64,000 nucleotides of DNA from Sphagnum compactum (lineage: Eukaryota; Bryophyta; Sphagnopsida; Sphagnales), in contig OZ234493.1 of the NCBI GenBank assembly GCA_965153455.1, positions 31,920,213 through 31,984,212 of the forward strand. The letters run 5' to 3'. Positions 22,401-34,600 of the stretch are shown in pieces (the stretch's first letter is position 1; the number at the start of each line of letters is the position of its first letter). Below the pieces are notes generated by a model. That model was not told where the DNA came from. It did no database searches and saw only the letters and a program-made list of their open reading frames with translations. The position numbers and the translations under genes were made by a program.

Positions 22401-25049
22401 TTACAACACCTTTCTAAGTTCATTAATTGGCAAAAAAGGGTTCACACTCTCTTCGTCATTTTCAAGGACCCTTGTCCCCCATGAAAACTGTGTTTTGAAC
22501 TTCTCTTCTTCAAGCTTAACGATGTCTGTGACATTTTTCAACATTTGCCTTCTTTATGGCACCACCTCTTATCACATTTAAATGCATTTCTTTGTCTTCA
22601 ATGTTACCCATGACCTTCACAAGGAAATCATACTTGTGACCTTCATAAGGACACCAAAAAAACAACTATCCTCCCAAAAAAATTCAATTTTCCACTTTAA
22701 GAAACCTTCCTTCCCAAACCCAAACTTTAGACCTTAGGTTTTGCAGATGATGATGTCATTTTTTTATTATGGAGACTAGAAAGTTTAAAAGAAAAGTAAA
22801 AGTCCAAACTAGCATTGCCCCGAATAAAGCTTGTAAAAAATATGATTTTGGGGAAATGTTTTTGAAGATTTATAAAAAATTGCACCTCATATGAACTTAT
22901 GAAAATATGGTTCAATTCTAACCATTCAAAAATCGTTAATTATTAATTAAATAACATATTAAAAGAAAAGGTTCTTGATGTGATTATCATCTTAGATTAC
23001 AACACATATTGAATCATTCATAAGAATTCAAAATGGAAATCCATACACAATATTTCATTTTTAATGTTCTAACCAAATAATTAGTCCGTATGTTTAGACT
23101 TCAAAAGTTACATGTTCTTTATGTTTTGTTATAACAAACGTCATGCACATAAAAAAGTCCCCCATTTTGGTGTATGAAAATATTTTTCTAATAATTAAAA
23201 GATGACACCTAAAAAATACATAATAATCACATATTTCAGTGATGATTTTTCATAAAATTAAAAAAAAAATTGACTTGGGACACATTATAATACACAAAGG
23301 TGTAAAACAAATTGGGATTTTACGGAAATAGTGGTCCATTCTAGTTTGCACATACTTGACTCAGTATTGATGAAGTTTCAAAATTAAATTTTTATAGTGG
23401 ATGTCAAACAATTGATAGCCATACAAGTGTTTCTTTTTATAATGTAACAAACATTTTATTGAATGGATCATTGTGTGGAGTTTCCATGTTTTGCAATTCA
23501 TTGGCAGGCAGGTTTCCTTTCGTTTGTGGGGATTAACATAAAAATGTAACATTGTAATGGTTAAATGCCCAAGCCTAAATTGTACCATGGTAATTGTCCT
23601 AGCCTTTGTTTGATTTCCCTTGTGTAGAAATTAGATGAAACACTCACGATCTAACATGTATGAAGTTGGTATCATTTCATTCATCAAAAAAATTTCTTTA
23701 TCATCAATAATCCAACTCTTGTTCACTCCTATTTACTTCATGCCTTTCTAAAATCTTATGTTTCAAATTAAAGGAGATTGTGAAGGGACAAAACAAGAAA
23801 AGGAAGGTGATGAAATTCACTATGTTTTCAAACAAGTTTCATGTTGGGTCTTGTGGAAACAAATAGTTAAGAGGCAGCCCATTAGTGGGTAACATAAAAA
23901 TGCGATGATGTGTAGCAAGCTCATTTTGGCTACATGAAAAGATCATGTTGTCACAATATGCGCATGTATGGTATTGCTTTTCTAGACAAAGCCATAATAG
24001 GATTTTCATAAGGTGTTTGGTTAGTTCTTAAAACAAATATGACGCCCTTGGATAAAAAATTATTTTATGTAATGGTGTGATTCCTAAATATTTCACTTCA
24101 ATTATAGACATACATCATCATAGTGAAAAACCAATTCTTATCAAATGACACCATGTGCAATTACACTTGGAAATTTTAATTCAACTAGTTGTTTTCATGG
24201 TAGACACATTTTATGCATATGCCTTATGTGATCACTCATAGGTCCCCTTTACTCAAATGTTTTTCTTGTTTTTTTTTGGGTTGATTTATTTGATGTATGA
24301 GATTGATGTGAACTTTTCCTCTATTTTTTAATAAAAATTTAACTTTTAAGGGAGCAAGTTTCCTTGCTCATTTGTTTTGTTAGAGTTGTACATTGAATAT
24401 TTTCATGGTCCTGAATAATGGAATTTAATAACAATTCTTGATGTACACTTGTTTTAAAACAATGCCAAACTTGACTTATATAATGTCTAGATGAAGGTAT
24501 TTTGGGTCTCAAATGATGGGTTGCCAAACTTAAGCAAGATTCCTAAAGATGAACCTCGATTTGTTAACAAGGCGAGGTTTTTTCTCCTGAGACTTCTTTT
24601 TAGAGAAATTTGAATATGTAACTAATTTTGTTTGTTTCATTATCCTTCCCTTTGAAATATCACTCAAGCATTGTATTCATTAGTGCATATCCAACAATCA
24701 TCACTAAGATATCTAGGTGCATATCACAACATCGATATTGAATTCAAAGATCAATTTCTTCTTTTAAAAGTTGTGTTCACATCATGCATACCACATGCCC
24801 TTTTACATAATTCATTGCAGCTTAATGCAGGTCTAATCCTTAAAGGCAATGAAATCTAATGAAATGCCTTACATTGTAAGTGCATCATTTAACTATAAAC
24901 ACATTGTTCGAAAGTAGCCAATTGAATGAGACGAAAGATGAAGATTTCTTAGGTTTCAAATTAAATATCCATGATGTAGTTGGAGTATAGTTGGTGTACC
25001 TAGCCAATTTACTTAGTGCATATGTTTTGATTTCATTATTTTCCAATGC
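22401..25049. other. Intergenic DNA, no gene seen
   Basis: AT-rich sequence with only short unrelated open frames. I recognise no transposon ends or protein similarity. Confidence 0.5.
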
Positions 25050-25161
25050 TTGGTAGTCCAACACTAAAACATCAAGAAGAAGAAAGGAAATCAACGCATA
25101 TGCGCTTGATAGTCCAACACTAAAACATCAAGAAGAAGAAAGGAAATCAACGCATATGCGC
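25050..25161. repeat. 56-bp perfect or near-perfect tandem duplication
   Basis: TAGTCCAACACTAAAACATC and the following AAGAAGAAAGGAAATCAACG and CATATGCGCT are repeated starting at 25054 and 25110. The copies are essentially identical, so the duplication is recent. Confidence 0.9.
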
Positions 25162-25772
25162 TAGGTCTACCATATTAGCTTTTGCTTGTAGCTTGATACC
25201 AACTTCCTTAATCAAACTAAGCATCAAGATTCAAGAGATGAACATCTTTTTACCATTGGAATAAAACTAGATTGTTTATATACCTTAAATTTATTGTTGA
25301 TTGTACTATTGGAAACCAAGTTGAAAGATTTGCATTCATATTCATCAAATCATTCATATAATTATAATTATAGTTCACCCAATTGCTATAACCATCACAC
25401 TCCTTTCCTCACAACCTTACATAAACCCTTAACAAGTCCATGTTGGCACATTGCTTGAACACTAAACTAAAACTATGTCCTTCATAATATTGTCAAAATA
25501 AAAAATAAATAAAATCTTATAACCGTGTCTACACTATTTCCACTTGGTACTTTGCCAACTTCAATCCACTTACCTAGCCTAGCCTAGAATATATATAAGG
25601 GTCAATTACTCAACATTGAAAACCCCCAAAATAAACATCACTAGCCTGGCCCCTAAAATGGGGATTTGAAATTTTTCACATAGAAAATTATGTGAAAATT
25701 GGGGAGGGTAATTTTTGGTTGAAATTTTATTAATATCCATTAGCTTAGCAAAGGAGGGTGAGCCTTGAACCC

Positions 25773-25799
25773 GGGTATGTTCCGGCATTGAACATACCC
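25773..25799. promoter_or_regulatory. Perfect 10-bp hairpin in cpFtsY upstream region
   Basis: GGGTATGTTC (25773-25782) and GAACATACCC (25790-25799) are exact inverted repeats around a 7-base loop. They lie about 110 bases before the cpFtsY start codon and next to two further ACCGGGTA words. It could be a palindromic protein site or a structure in the 5' UTR. No role is known. Confidence 0.5.
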
Positions 25800-25850
25800 G
25801 TTCCGTGTGCTTCAAGAACCGGGTAGGATGGTTTCCACTACCGCGGAGCG

Positions 25851-25876
25851 TCTCTCTCTCTCTCTCTCTCTCTCTC
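25851..25876. repeat. (TC)n microsatellite in cpFtsY leader
   Basis: About 13 TC units, 35 bases before the start codon, followed in the coding exon by a (TTC/TCT)n run coding for serines at about 26014-26041. Confidence 0.85.
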
Positions 25877-25910
25877 CCTCGTCGCTGCTTGCGGGACGTG
25901 CGTGTGGGCG

Positions 25911-28900
25911 ATGGCGTTGCAGTTCTCGAAGCCGCCTGCGATGTTCGCAACAACGGCTGCAACAGCAGTAGCAACGACGACTGCAATGTCATCGTCGTCT
26001 TTGCTCCGAATCTCTTCTTCTTCTTCTTCTTCTTCTTCTTCTGTAGCTACTACGATTCATCTCTTGAAGTGCTCTAGTTTTGTTGGCGGAAATCCTGTGT
26101 GCTGTCCGCAAATTAATAGAGAGGGAAACAACAACTGCTGTTGGCAATCTGTGAGTTCTGTAGTAGGAGGCGTGAATGTGCGATGTAGTACGAGTAGTTC
26201 CGACAGGAGGGTAGGGTTTCTAGGAAGGTTGGGGCGTGTGTTCAAGGAGAAAGCCAAGAGTGACATACAGCTACTGTTTTCTGGCTTCTCCAAGACGCGC
26301 GAGAATTTGGCCGTTGTCGACGAACTTCTTACTTACTGGAACCTGTCGGATTCCGAAAACATACTCGATGAACTGGAAGAGGTGCAGTGCTTTTCTTTTT
26401 TGTGCTGTTTTTTTTCCTCGCTTGCTTGCTTGCTTGCTTACAGGCTGCTGCTGCCGCCGCCTATGTCGCTGCTCACCTAGGAAAAAAACTCTTGTTGTAG
26501 ATTCTTCTTGTCTCACATGCCTCTGTTTGTCTTCAGATGATGCTCATGTCCTTAGACATGGCTATCACCAAAGTACTGTCCACATTTGGCAGTAGCTTCC
26601 TGCATTGTCTTCTTCCTTACAGTAACATTCTAGAGTATTGTGCCATCTTTGGACCACAATGAAGAAGGTCCGAACAAGCTGTGATGCATGGGAAGAGGAA
26701 CTTTATATCAATTCTGCTGGATTGCACGCAGGTTGTGCATGCAGGCAGACAAAAATGCTTCTGGCTGTAGAGAAAAATTAGTATCCTTTGTTGTACAAAC
26801 AAAACAATTTTGTTCTGAATCAGATGCAGACTGTGTTGTTAGGGTTTTACTTGCAAGTTTTATTCAACTTGTTGGAACAATTCACCAATGTTGTTCTTGA
26901 AAGAACCTCCCATCCCCCATAAGACTTGCCACATATTTGGCTATGTCAAGCACAACGTTATCATATGCAAGATTAGATCTCTTAAGGTCTTGTGTCAAGG
27001 AGTGGACTGGCAATCCAAGAGCATGTACACCTAGGTTTCTGTAGTCTTGTTCCCTTCTCCTTCTATCTATCTGCGGGTATTCTCTGAATTATGGCACATA
27101 ATTTGCATAATTGGTAGCTGGGAGAACAGAGAGAGAAGAACACAGAATGAAGAAATTAGGGAGAAAATCCAAAAAGAGACTTATTTGATCACGCATTGGC
27201 TCTTTTACAGGTGTTGCTTGTCTCAGACTTTGGACCAAGAACTGCTATGAAGATTGTTGATATCCTCCGCAAAGACATTCTTAAGGGAACTCTCAAATCA
27301 GGTGCAGACATCAAGGTTTGTTGCAACTTCAGTTCCTTCTTGTTTGTTCTCTCAACTCTTGGTGAGGTGGGAGAACCAGAAGGATGCTCTAATGAATCTC
27401 AAGGCTAAATGTACAGATTCTGACATTAGGTCATTGTCACACGATGCCTCTAAAGGTGTACTCTTTTTCTGTAGCAACTGGAGCCAAATGGTTTACAGTA
27501 ATGCAACATAGTAGTGGATTTGTTGAACTTGATATGGTGCCTGTGCTTTGTGTGACCTTCCTTAGGTTGCACTGAAGAGAATTATCGTGAGACTACTGAC
27601 TGAAAACGTGAGCAGCACTGAGCTACAGCTTGGCCAAAGGTATTTCTGGTACTCTTATTAATCTGAAACGCAGACTGGAATTATGCTTGGATCACATGGT
27701 AATCATGGTTGCCACTGAAAATCCCACATTGTTTATGAGATTTGTTTTAAAACCTTCCCCCAACCAACAAACGTTGTGGGTTCATCTTGTTTCTGCAGTC
27801 GACCGGCTGTCATTATGATTGTTGGTGTCAATGGAGGAGGAAAGACAACTACCATCGGTAAGTATGGAATATTATGGTTTTTTGGGTGCTCATGATGATG
27901 TGCTTTTGTGAATTCTATTGCTCCAGGTTAAATAAATGGTGGAATAGCATGCTCCTCTGTACATTGGAATCTCTGTTTGTTGATGCATTTTGACAGCAAA
28001 TTTGCTGAGGAATTCAGACTGCTGTTCTGTACAGGGAAATTAGCACACAGGTTCAATAACGAGAATGTCAAGGTGTCCCCTCATGTCCTTTCTTTTCACT
28101 TGAAATGGAATTTTTCTTTAGTACTCTCATGTTTGGGTTTCCTTTGGCAGTTTACTATGCAGCTAAGTGCTGTAGTGTAACCACTTTCATCTGCATATAA
28201 AGTTTCTTTTAGGATCTTGTTCAAGTACTACTGGGTGAGTAACAACATTACAATGGCTTGTTGTCATGTTAAAGGTGCTCATGGCAGCAGGTGACACCTT
28301 CAGAGCAGCAGCCAGTGAGCAGTTGGAGGTTTGGGCTGAGAGGACAGGTTCAGAGATTGTGGTGGGAGAGGGATCAAAACCCAGACCTGCAACAGGTAAA
28401 ATAAATGCAGAGGATACTTGAGGCTTTAGAAGTCCATGCAACAGTGGGTACTGCTTGAAGGGTTTCCTTCAATTTTTCCTGACCTGTTGCCTCCTGTTGG
28501 TATACATGTCACAGTTCTGGCAGAAGCTGTCCGCCGAGGTCTGGAACAAGATATTGACCTAGTTTTGTGTGACACCTCAGGACGTAAGTACCTCCACAGG
28601 CCTAAGTCTTTTATGGTCCAGTTCATTCAGTTGACAGATGTCAAACACAACAATAGAGCCTTGAATTGTGTCTTAAGAGTATTGGGATGTTGCTATCAAC
28701 AGGCCTCCACACCAACTACAATCTGATGGAGGAGTTGCGGTCTTGCAAACGTGCTGTCACTAAAGCGCTTCCAAGTGCACCCAATGTATGTATTTGTTGT
28801 CTTGGTACCGGTTGATGATTTGTTCTGCATAGTCAATGCTAATTTGGGAGCAAGAAAGTATGAACCCTGAAATGTAGAGCCATTTTTGAGAAGCTCAGGG

Positions 28901-29857
28901 GCCCTTCAAGTTATTGTCTTTTCTGGCTTTTGTGTCCTTGCTCAGGAATTGTTTCAATTGACAGAATTCATTGGATTCCTAAAAGAAAGTGCTAACTTGA
29001 CCAACCCATATGTGATTCCATAGCAATGCAGAAGATTCTGAGACTGAACTCTAAGTGGTCTTTTCCACATGATCAGGAAGTATTACTAGTTCTGGATGGC
29101 ACAACTGGCCTGAACATGCTTCCACAAGCTAGAGAATTCAATCAGGTAAATTTGTCTTCAAATTGCACTCTTGATGATGATCTTGAACATTTCTTGATCA
29201 CAAGCAATCATTATCTGATGGTTGAGAGGTTGAAATGTTCATTTTATTCTATCATTTCTCCTGAACTGGCTAGTTTGTTCCCTTGATTCAGGTTATCGGT
29301 GTAACTGGTTTTGTTCTGACAAAGCTTGATGGCACTTCTCGAGGTGGTTGTGTGGTGGGCATCTTCTCTAACTAGCCATGCTTGTCAGTGTATGCTTTTC
29401 CAGAAGTTCAGTTGAAAGTCGCCTCCTCACGGATAAGTTGGTGACCAATTTTTGGGGTTAGGGTGTGGAAAATGAGCAGCCCAATCCTTGTCATGGTTTT
29501 GGAGTTACTAAATTCAGAGCAATCCCGTGCATTAGCTCATTAAAAATGGACAGGGAGTAATGTCTTTGCCTAGCAATTTTTCAACACTGAGATAATGATG
29601 GTTGTTTTACTGATGAAAATGAAATCAGGATATCGGACAAAAAGCTATTTAAGAGGCATTTTAAACAGCAGATGTGATTACTGTTCCCACCTTTGGAACT
29701 TGCCCATCTAATGGAGCTCTAAGCAATTCTGTTGGTTTGACAGGTAAGCGTAGTGGATGAGCTTTCAATCCCTGTAAAATTTATTGGTGTTGGGGAGGGG
29801 CTCAATGACTTGCAACCTTTTGATGCTGAAGCATTTGTTGATGCGCTTTTTCCTTGA
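25911..29857 (+). CDS. CPFTSY: Chloroplast SRP receptor FtsY
   Basis: Eleven exons: 25911-26381, 27211-27315, 27566-27639, 27799-27857, 28035-28072, 28275-28395, 28515-28583, 28703-28785, 29077-29145, 29292-29354, 29744-29857. Phases agree throughout and the product is 421 residues. A serine-rich N-terminus of about 100 residues is a plausible chloroplast transit peptide. It is followed by the N domain (KSDIQLLFSGFSKTRENLAV, then DELEE/VLLVSDFGP) and the SRP-type GTPase domain: GVNGGGKT (about 226-233), DTFRAAA, DTSGR (about 309-313), TKLD (about 373-376) and GVGEGLNDLQPFD at the C-terminus. It receives cpSRP54/cpSRP43 cargo at the thylakoid so that light-harvesting proteins reach the Alb3 insertase. 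The ATG at 25911 is the first in-frame ATG. Length and motif order match the plant family. Confidence 0.95.
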
Positions 29858-31377
29858 CACCCTTTGGTCATATTAAGCCCAAGATTAAAGAAGTGCAGAT
29901 CCATGGTATGTTACCTAACTATGGTGAGGTGCAATCCAATCCTTCTCTTGTAACTTCTTGGATCTAGCATATCACAATTTAGTCATGGATTTAGGCACCA
30001 GTGAAATGCTCCTTGTTAAAGGGTAGTGGGACCACACTTCCATTGTGTTGTGGTACGGAAATGGTTTGTGGTTTTTGGGATCAAAGACCATGAACCCAAA
30101 AACTACTAACAAACAAGCAAAAGGATTTTGGCCTTTTCTAGAAGCAGAAATATTATGAGGTATTGAAGTAGGAGCAACGATGACCACGGGTACTACTACT
30201 AGGGTGTGCAATTGATGTCAGAAGAGGAGAAAAGGAAAGGTAGATAAATGGTATGAGGCTGAAGTTCGAAAGAAAATCTTAAGTGAAAAGAATTTGATTT
30301 GCATTTTAATCTTATGTTAACCATCATTACCCACACCCTTTATTAGGGTTTAGTTACCAATAAATACCACATTCAAATTTAGAATGTTTTAATTATTTTC
30401 TTATGCCCACCTACAAACATAATGTTTTTTGCAATTTAAAAGGAAAGAAAATTTAAATGTTATAATTTGGGTTAATTTCATTATGGTTGACCAACAAAAG
30501 AAGTCATTTTCCATGATAAAAAATGCTTTGAATAATGCCATATGTATATAATATGTTTAGCAAATTTCTACCAAGTAATTATTTAAGCTTGAAAAATAAG
30601 TTAACTTTTTGGGTGCAAAATTTTGTCAACATGTGAAATCCAACAACCCCCTTGTGAATTACTTGACGGAAAAAAAAATCTTGAAAAAAAACTAGAAATT
30701 TTTAATTGTTATTAATTCATTGGGTGATTTTGCATTCATTTAATTTGCACCAACCATGGTTCAATAAACAACAATTTAGTTGATTTATTTTTTATAATAT
30801 TTAATTTAATACTAAATGTGTTTCATTATCTAAAAATGTGTTTACAATGAAAAATGATGATTTAAAATATTGGATTATAATGTGTAACATATCAATGCAC
30901 AAATGCAATTAAAACAATTCGAGTGACAATTTTTTTGTTTTTGGATTGATGAATGTAAACAAATATCTTCTATCATTGTTCTTAAGAGATACTTGATGCA
31001 AAGGCACATTTTTAAATATGGGTTTTAATTAAGCCATAAATTTATTTTTTTCGGTGTTTTAAAAATATTCTCACAACATTATAATTTCATTTAACATATT
31101 AATATAAATAATTTTCACATGTTCAATAATCAATTCATCAAACTCTCTTGGAAAAAAATAAAATAATGTGTCATCCATGCAAAATGCAAATATGAAATTA
31201 ATCATAATAAACTTAATTATGATTCATTATAAACGTATAATGTTACGATGCAGTGAATATAAAATCAACTATGGTTATGTGCTAATTCATTATGCACATT
31301 ATAAATTCATCTCATTATTTGATAATTAAAATCATGTGAAAAATCATATTTTCATGAGTTTGCATTTTTGCACACGG

Positions 31378-31418
<41 letters not shown>

Positions 31419-31644
31419 CATGCATTATACACAAATTGATACATACCTTCAATATATTTTTACACAATTTATTGGTTAATTTTTTTGGCCGGTGCCTCGT
31501 CACCCGAGAGGCCCGCCGGGGCCCGCGCTACTTATTTGTTTCGCGTGGAAGGTTTTTGGTTTGTGTTTGTTTGAGTGCAACGCTCTGCTGCTGCTGTTGC
31601 TGTTGTCGGTGCGCGTGGTCGCGGGGTTTTGTTTGCCTTCTACA
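29858..31644. other. AT-rich intergenic DNA with (AT)n microsatellite
   Basis: Between cpFtsY and FLVA. No gene seen. A pure (TA)n run of about 36 bases is at 31382-31417. The last 150 bases before 31645 become GC-richer and are presumably the FLVA leader. Confidence 0.55.
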
Positions 31645-34600
31645 ATGCAGTCCGTTGTCGCACACTGCAGCTTGGCTACGGCGGCTGCCAATCCTCGTTG
31701 CTTTTCACTCTCGCTGGCTCAACAACAAGCTCCTCCTTCTCATTTACTGCTCCGGAATCATCAGCATCATCTCCTACTGTGCCAATGTGACGAGGCTTCT
31801 TCTTCGTCTTCTTCTTCTTCTTCTTCTTCTTCTTCGTCGCCTAGGCTGCTTGCGTCTTCTGCTTCTCCTTTTTTTCTTCAGGTGCAATCTCTCTCTGCTG
31901 CTCCTTTGGTTAATTAGATCCTTTCTTCTTCTGGATTTGACGGGGCTGTTGCTTGTGTGTATTTTTTATCTGCTATTGTGGATGACGAGGAATTAATTCG
32001 ATTGGATAACGTTGTTCTTTGTATGTGTGTGTGTGGATATGGAGGGATTTTGACCTTCGTGAGTATGTGTTTGGAATGTGTTCCGACTTTTGCTATCTGT
32101 GAGTCTGTCAAAGCGTCTCCTCAATTGTTAACTTGAGGCGTGCTCTATTACCTTTTCTTTCAGTATCGTGACTGACTGTCCCGATTCATGTCTCAAAAGT
32201 CGTCTTAAAAGAAGTCCCTTCACCGTGATGATATGCTAATTTTCTCACAAACAGATTTGCTCATCTGCGATAAGCAACAAACTCTGGTGGTGACAAGAAT
32301 TTTTTTGGTTGCCCCTGTTTTTTTGGTAGTCACATGACAGGCTAAGAAGCAGTGGTGAAACCACAGGCAGCAGAAGGGATGGCCTATTCTGCATTGTCGC
32401 AACCTCAATTGCAACATCAGCACCACCTGACCTGCCTCCATCTGCCCCTCCCAAACAGGTGCAAATTTCCCTCAATTTGCATTCCCACAATTTTTACCAT
32501 CGGAAAGAGCCTGAGAATGTTGAATGACCAAACATTTTTGGGAGATTGACATTTTTTAATCATGAGAAATTGACATTTTTCAGCACCAAGGACTTGAATC
32601 ATCTGACTTCATTTGATGTTTGAGTTGCAGGAGGGTGATATACGTGTTGTGAAGATCACAGATGACACTATTAGCTTGCAGGGTCGCAGCTTGGAGCGGT
32701 TGAAGTATGAGGTCTGTTGCTCCTGCTTTCACCTCAGCAGAGAAATGGCAGTTGGAAGTGATTACTTGTAATGTGTAGTAAAGTGGGTTCAGGAAGTGAT
32801 GCACAGGAGAATAACAGCCTAGATGCAAAATGAAGTGGATTTCGGTAGAAACTACCAACTGGGACATTGTTCTGGCTTTTGCATGCAGATTGAATATGGC
32901 TTGAAGCGAGGTACAACTGATAACTCCTACCTCATCAAGGGGCAGAAACATACAGCTCTGATTGACATCCCTGACCAAGCATTCTCCAAAGCCTTTCTGG
33001 AAACTCTTGCAACCACCACTGACCTAAAGAGGTTAACCTATTTAATCTTGGGGCACTTCAGCCCAAAGCGAGTTGAGAGCCTTGTAGGCCTGGCAGATGC
33101 TTTGGCAGAAAGAGGTAGGTTGTCGCTGGAGCTTTGTTACTTCTTATTGATGTTGTTTCAAAACCCAGTGAGTTCCTTTGCAAAGTGGTCATGTTTTTTA
33201 ATCTGTTGAGTTGGGGAGAAGCTGTAACAACCAATCAAAGTGTAATCTGACCTTCCAGATGACCCATTGCAAGTCTATTGCTCAAATCCAGCTGCTCAAC
33301 AACTAAAATCAGTGGTTCCAAGTGATTTGCTGGAAAAGAGGTTTATCATCACTGTTGTCAAGGCAGATGACAACCTTGATCTTGGAGGAGGTCAGGCATG
33401 GTCTAACTGGATTAATGCTGATGGATATGTTGTCTTTAGGCTTTGTATCCTTTGATTGTACTCCCCAGCTATCAGTCGGTAAAGTAGCCTTCACAACTTG
33501 AAACATTCTCTGTCATTGACATTAATGCTCAATAATAGCCATGGATGATACACAGCAGACTAACTAATGGGACTGATTCTGTCAACCAGGGCACAAGCTT
33601 CAGTTTATTTTGACACCAACACCAAGGTGGCCTGATGGCATGTGCATTTATGACCCTGCAACCCAACTCATCTTTACCAACAAGCTTTTCAGGTACAGCC
33701 CCACTCTCATACTCTATTTGTGTGTGAAGCATCCTGTTTTTTTTTTGGGGTGCAAAGCTGGAGAGGTCAGCTAGGTTATTGTAGTAATTAAGTAGCTAAA
33801 AGTAGTGGTGATTACATGGGATTTGTGACGCTGGCAGTGCACATGTGTCTGCGGGAAATGGTTTTGACTTGGGAGGATGGGATGAATATGGAGAAGACTG
33901 GCGCTTCTTTTATGATTGCATGCTATCACCTGTTGCTAAGCAGGTATTTGTGCTCTCACTGCCCACCTCTTCAAACTCTATTCCAGCTCATGTTGCTATT
34001 CTTCCGAACTTTTGCTGTGTAGTTGATTCTAATGGTTCTTGGCACCTAGCTATGACACATTATTGCAGTCAGATGCTGTTTTGGACAAGTTGCCACTGGT
34101 TGCACAGTTTTCGACTCCAACATACCAGGGCAAGCGAGGTATTGATGTCATCAAGGTATAAAGTGTTCCCTCTTATCAATCAGAATTCTATAAAGAATCA
34201 CTTTACAAGCGGGCTGTCAAACAGCTTGTACAAGTCAGTTTTCCCACAAGCAGTTGTGCATGTAATTTTACCAGATAATCATGATGCTACTTCTGCAAAT
34301 TACCAGCACATGCACAAGGGTTAGTCTTGAAGTCCTGGAGTACTCAATGGTCATAAATTCTTTACTTAGCACCGAGTTTGGCAACATATTTGTAGCAGAA
34401 AGCACACCATCAAAATCCCTTTGATTTCCATGCTCCTAAATCACCAGGCATTTTGTAACTTGATTGGTCATAGGGTAGAGTCCATTACATGCACTTTGAA
34501 GTGTACCATCTATTTCAAATGGCTGACTTTTTTCTGGACATCTCTCTCCATGTAGACTGATGTGAAGTTCCTGCTATCAAGCATATTGTCGAAATTGAAC

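Noticed and set aside
27380-27425. KDALMNLKAK-like stretch inside cpFtsY intron 2, resembling the family's residues after EIK
   Set aside because: No usable splice sites, and direct joining of exons 2 and 3 already gives the expected sequence in phase; treated as chance or a dead exon relic.
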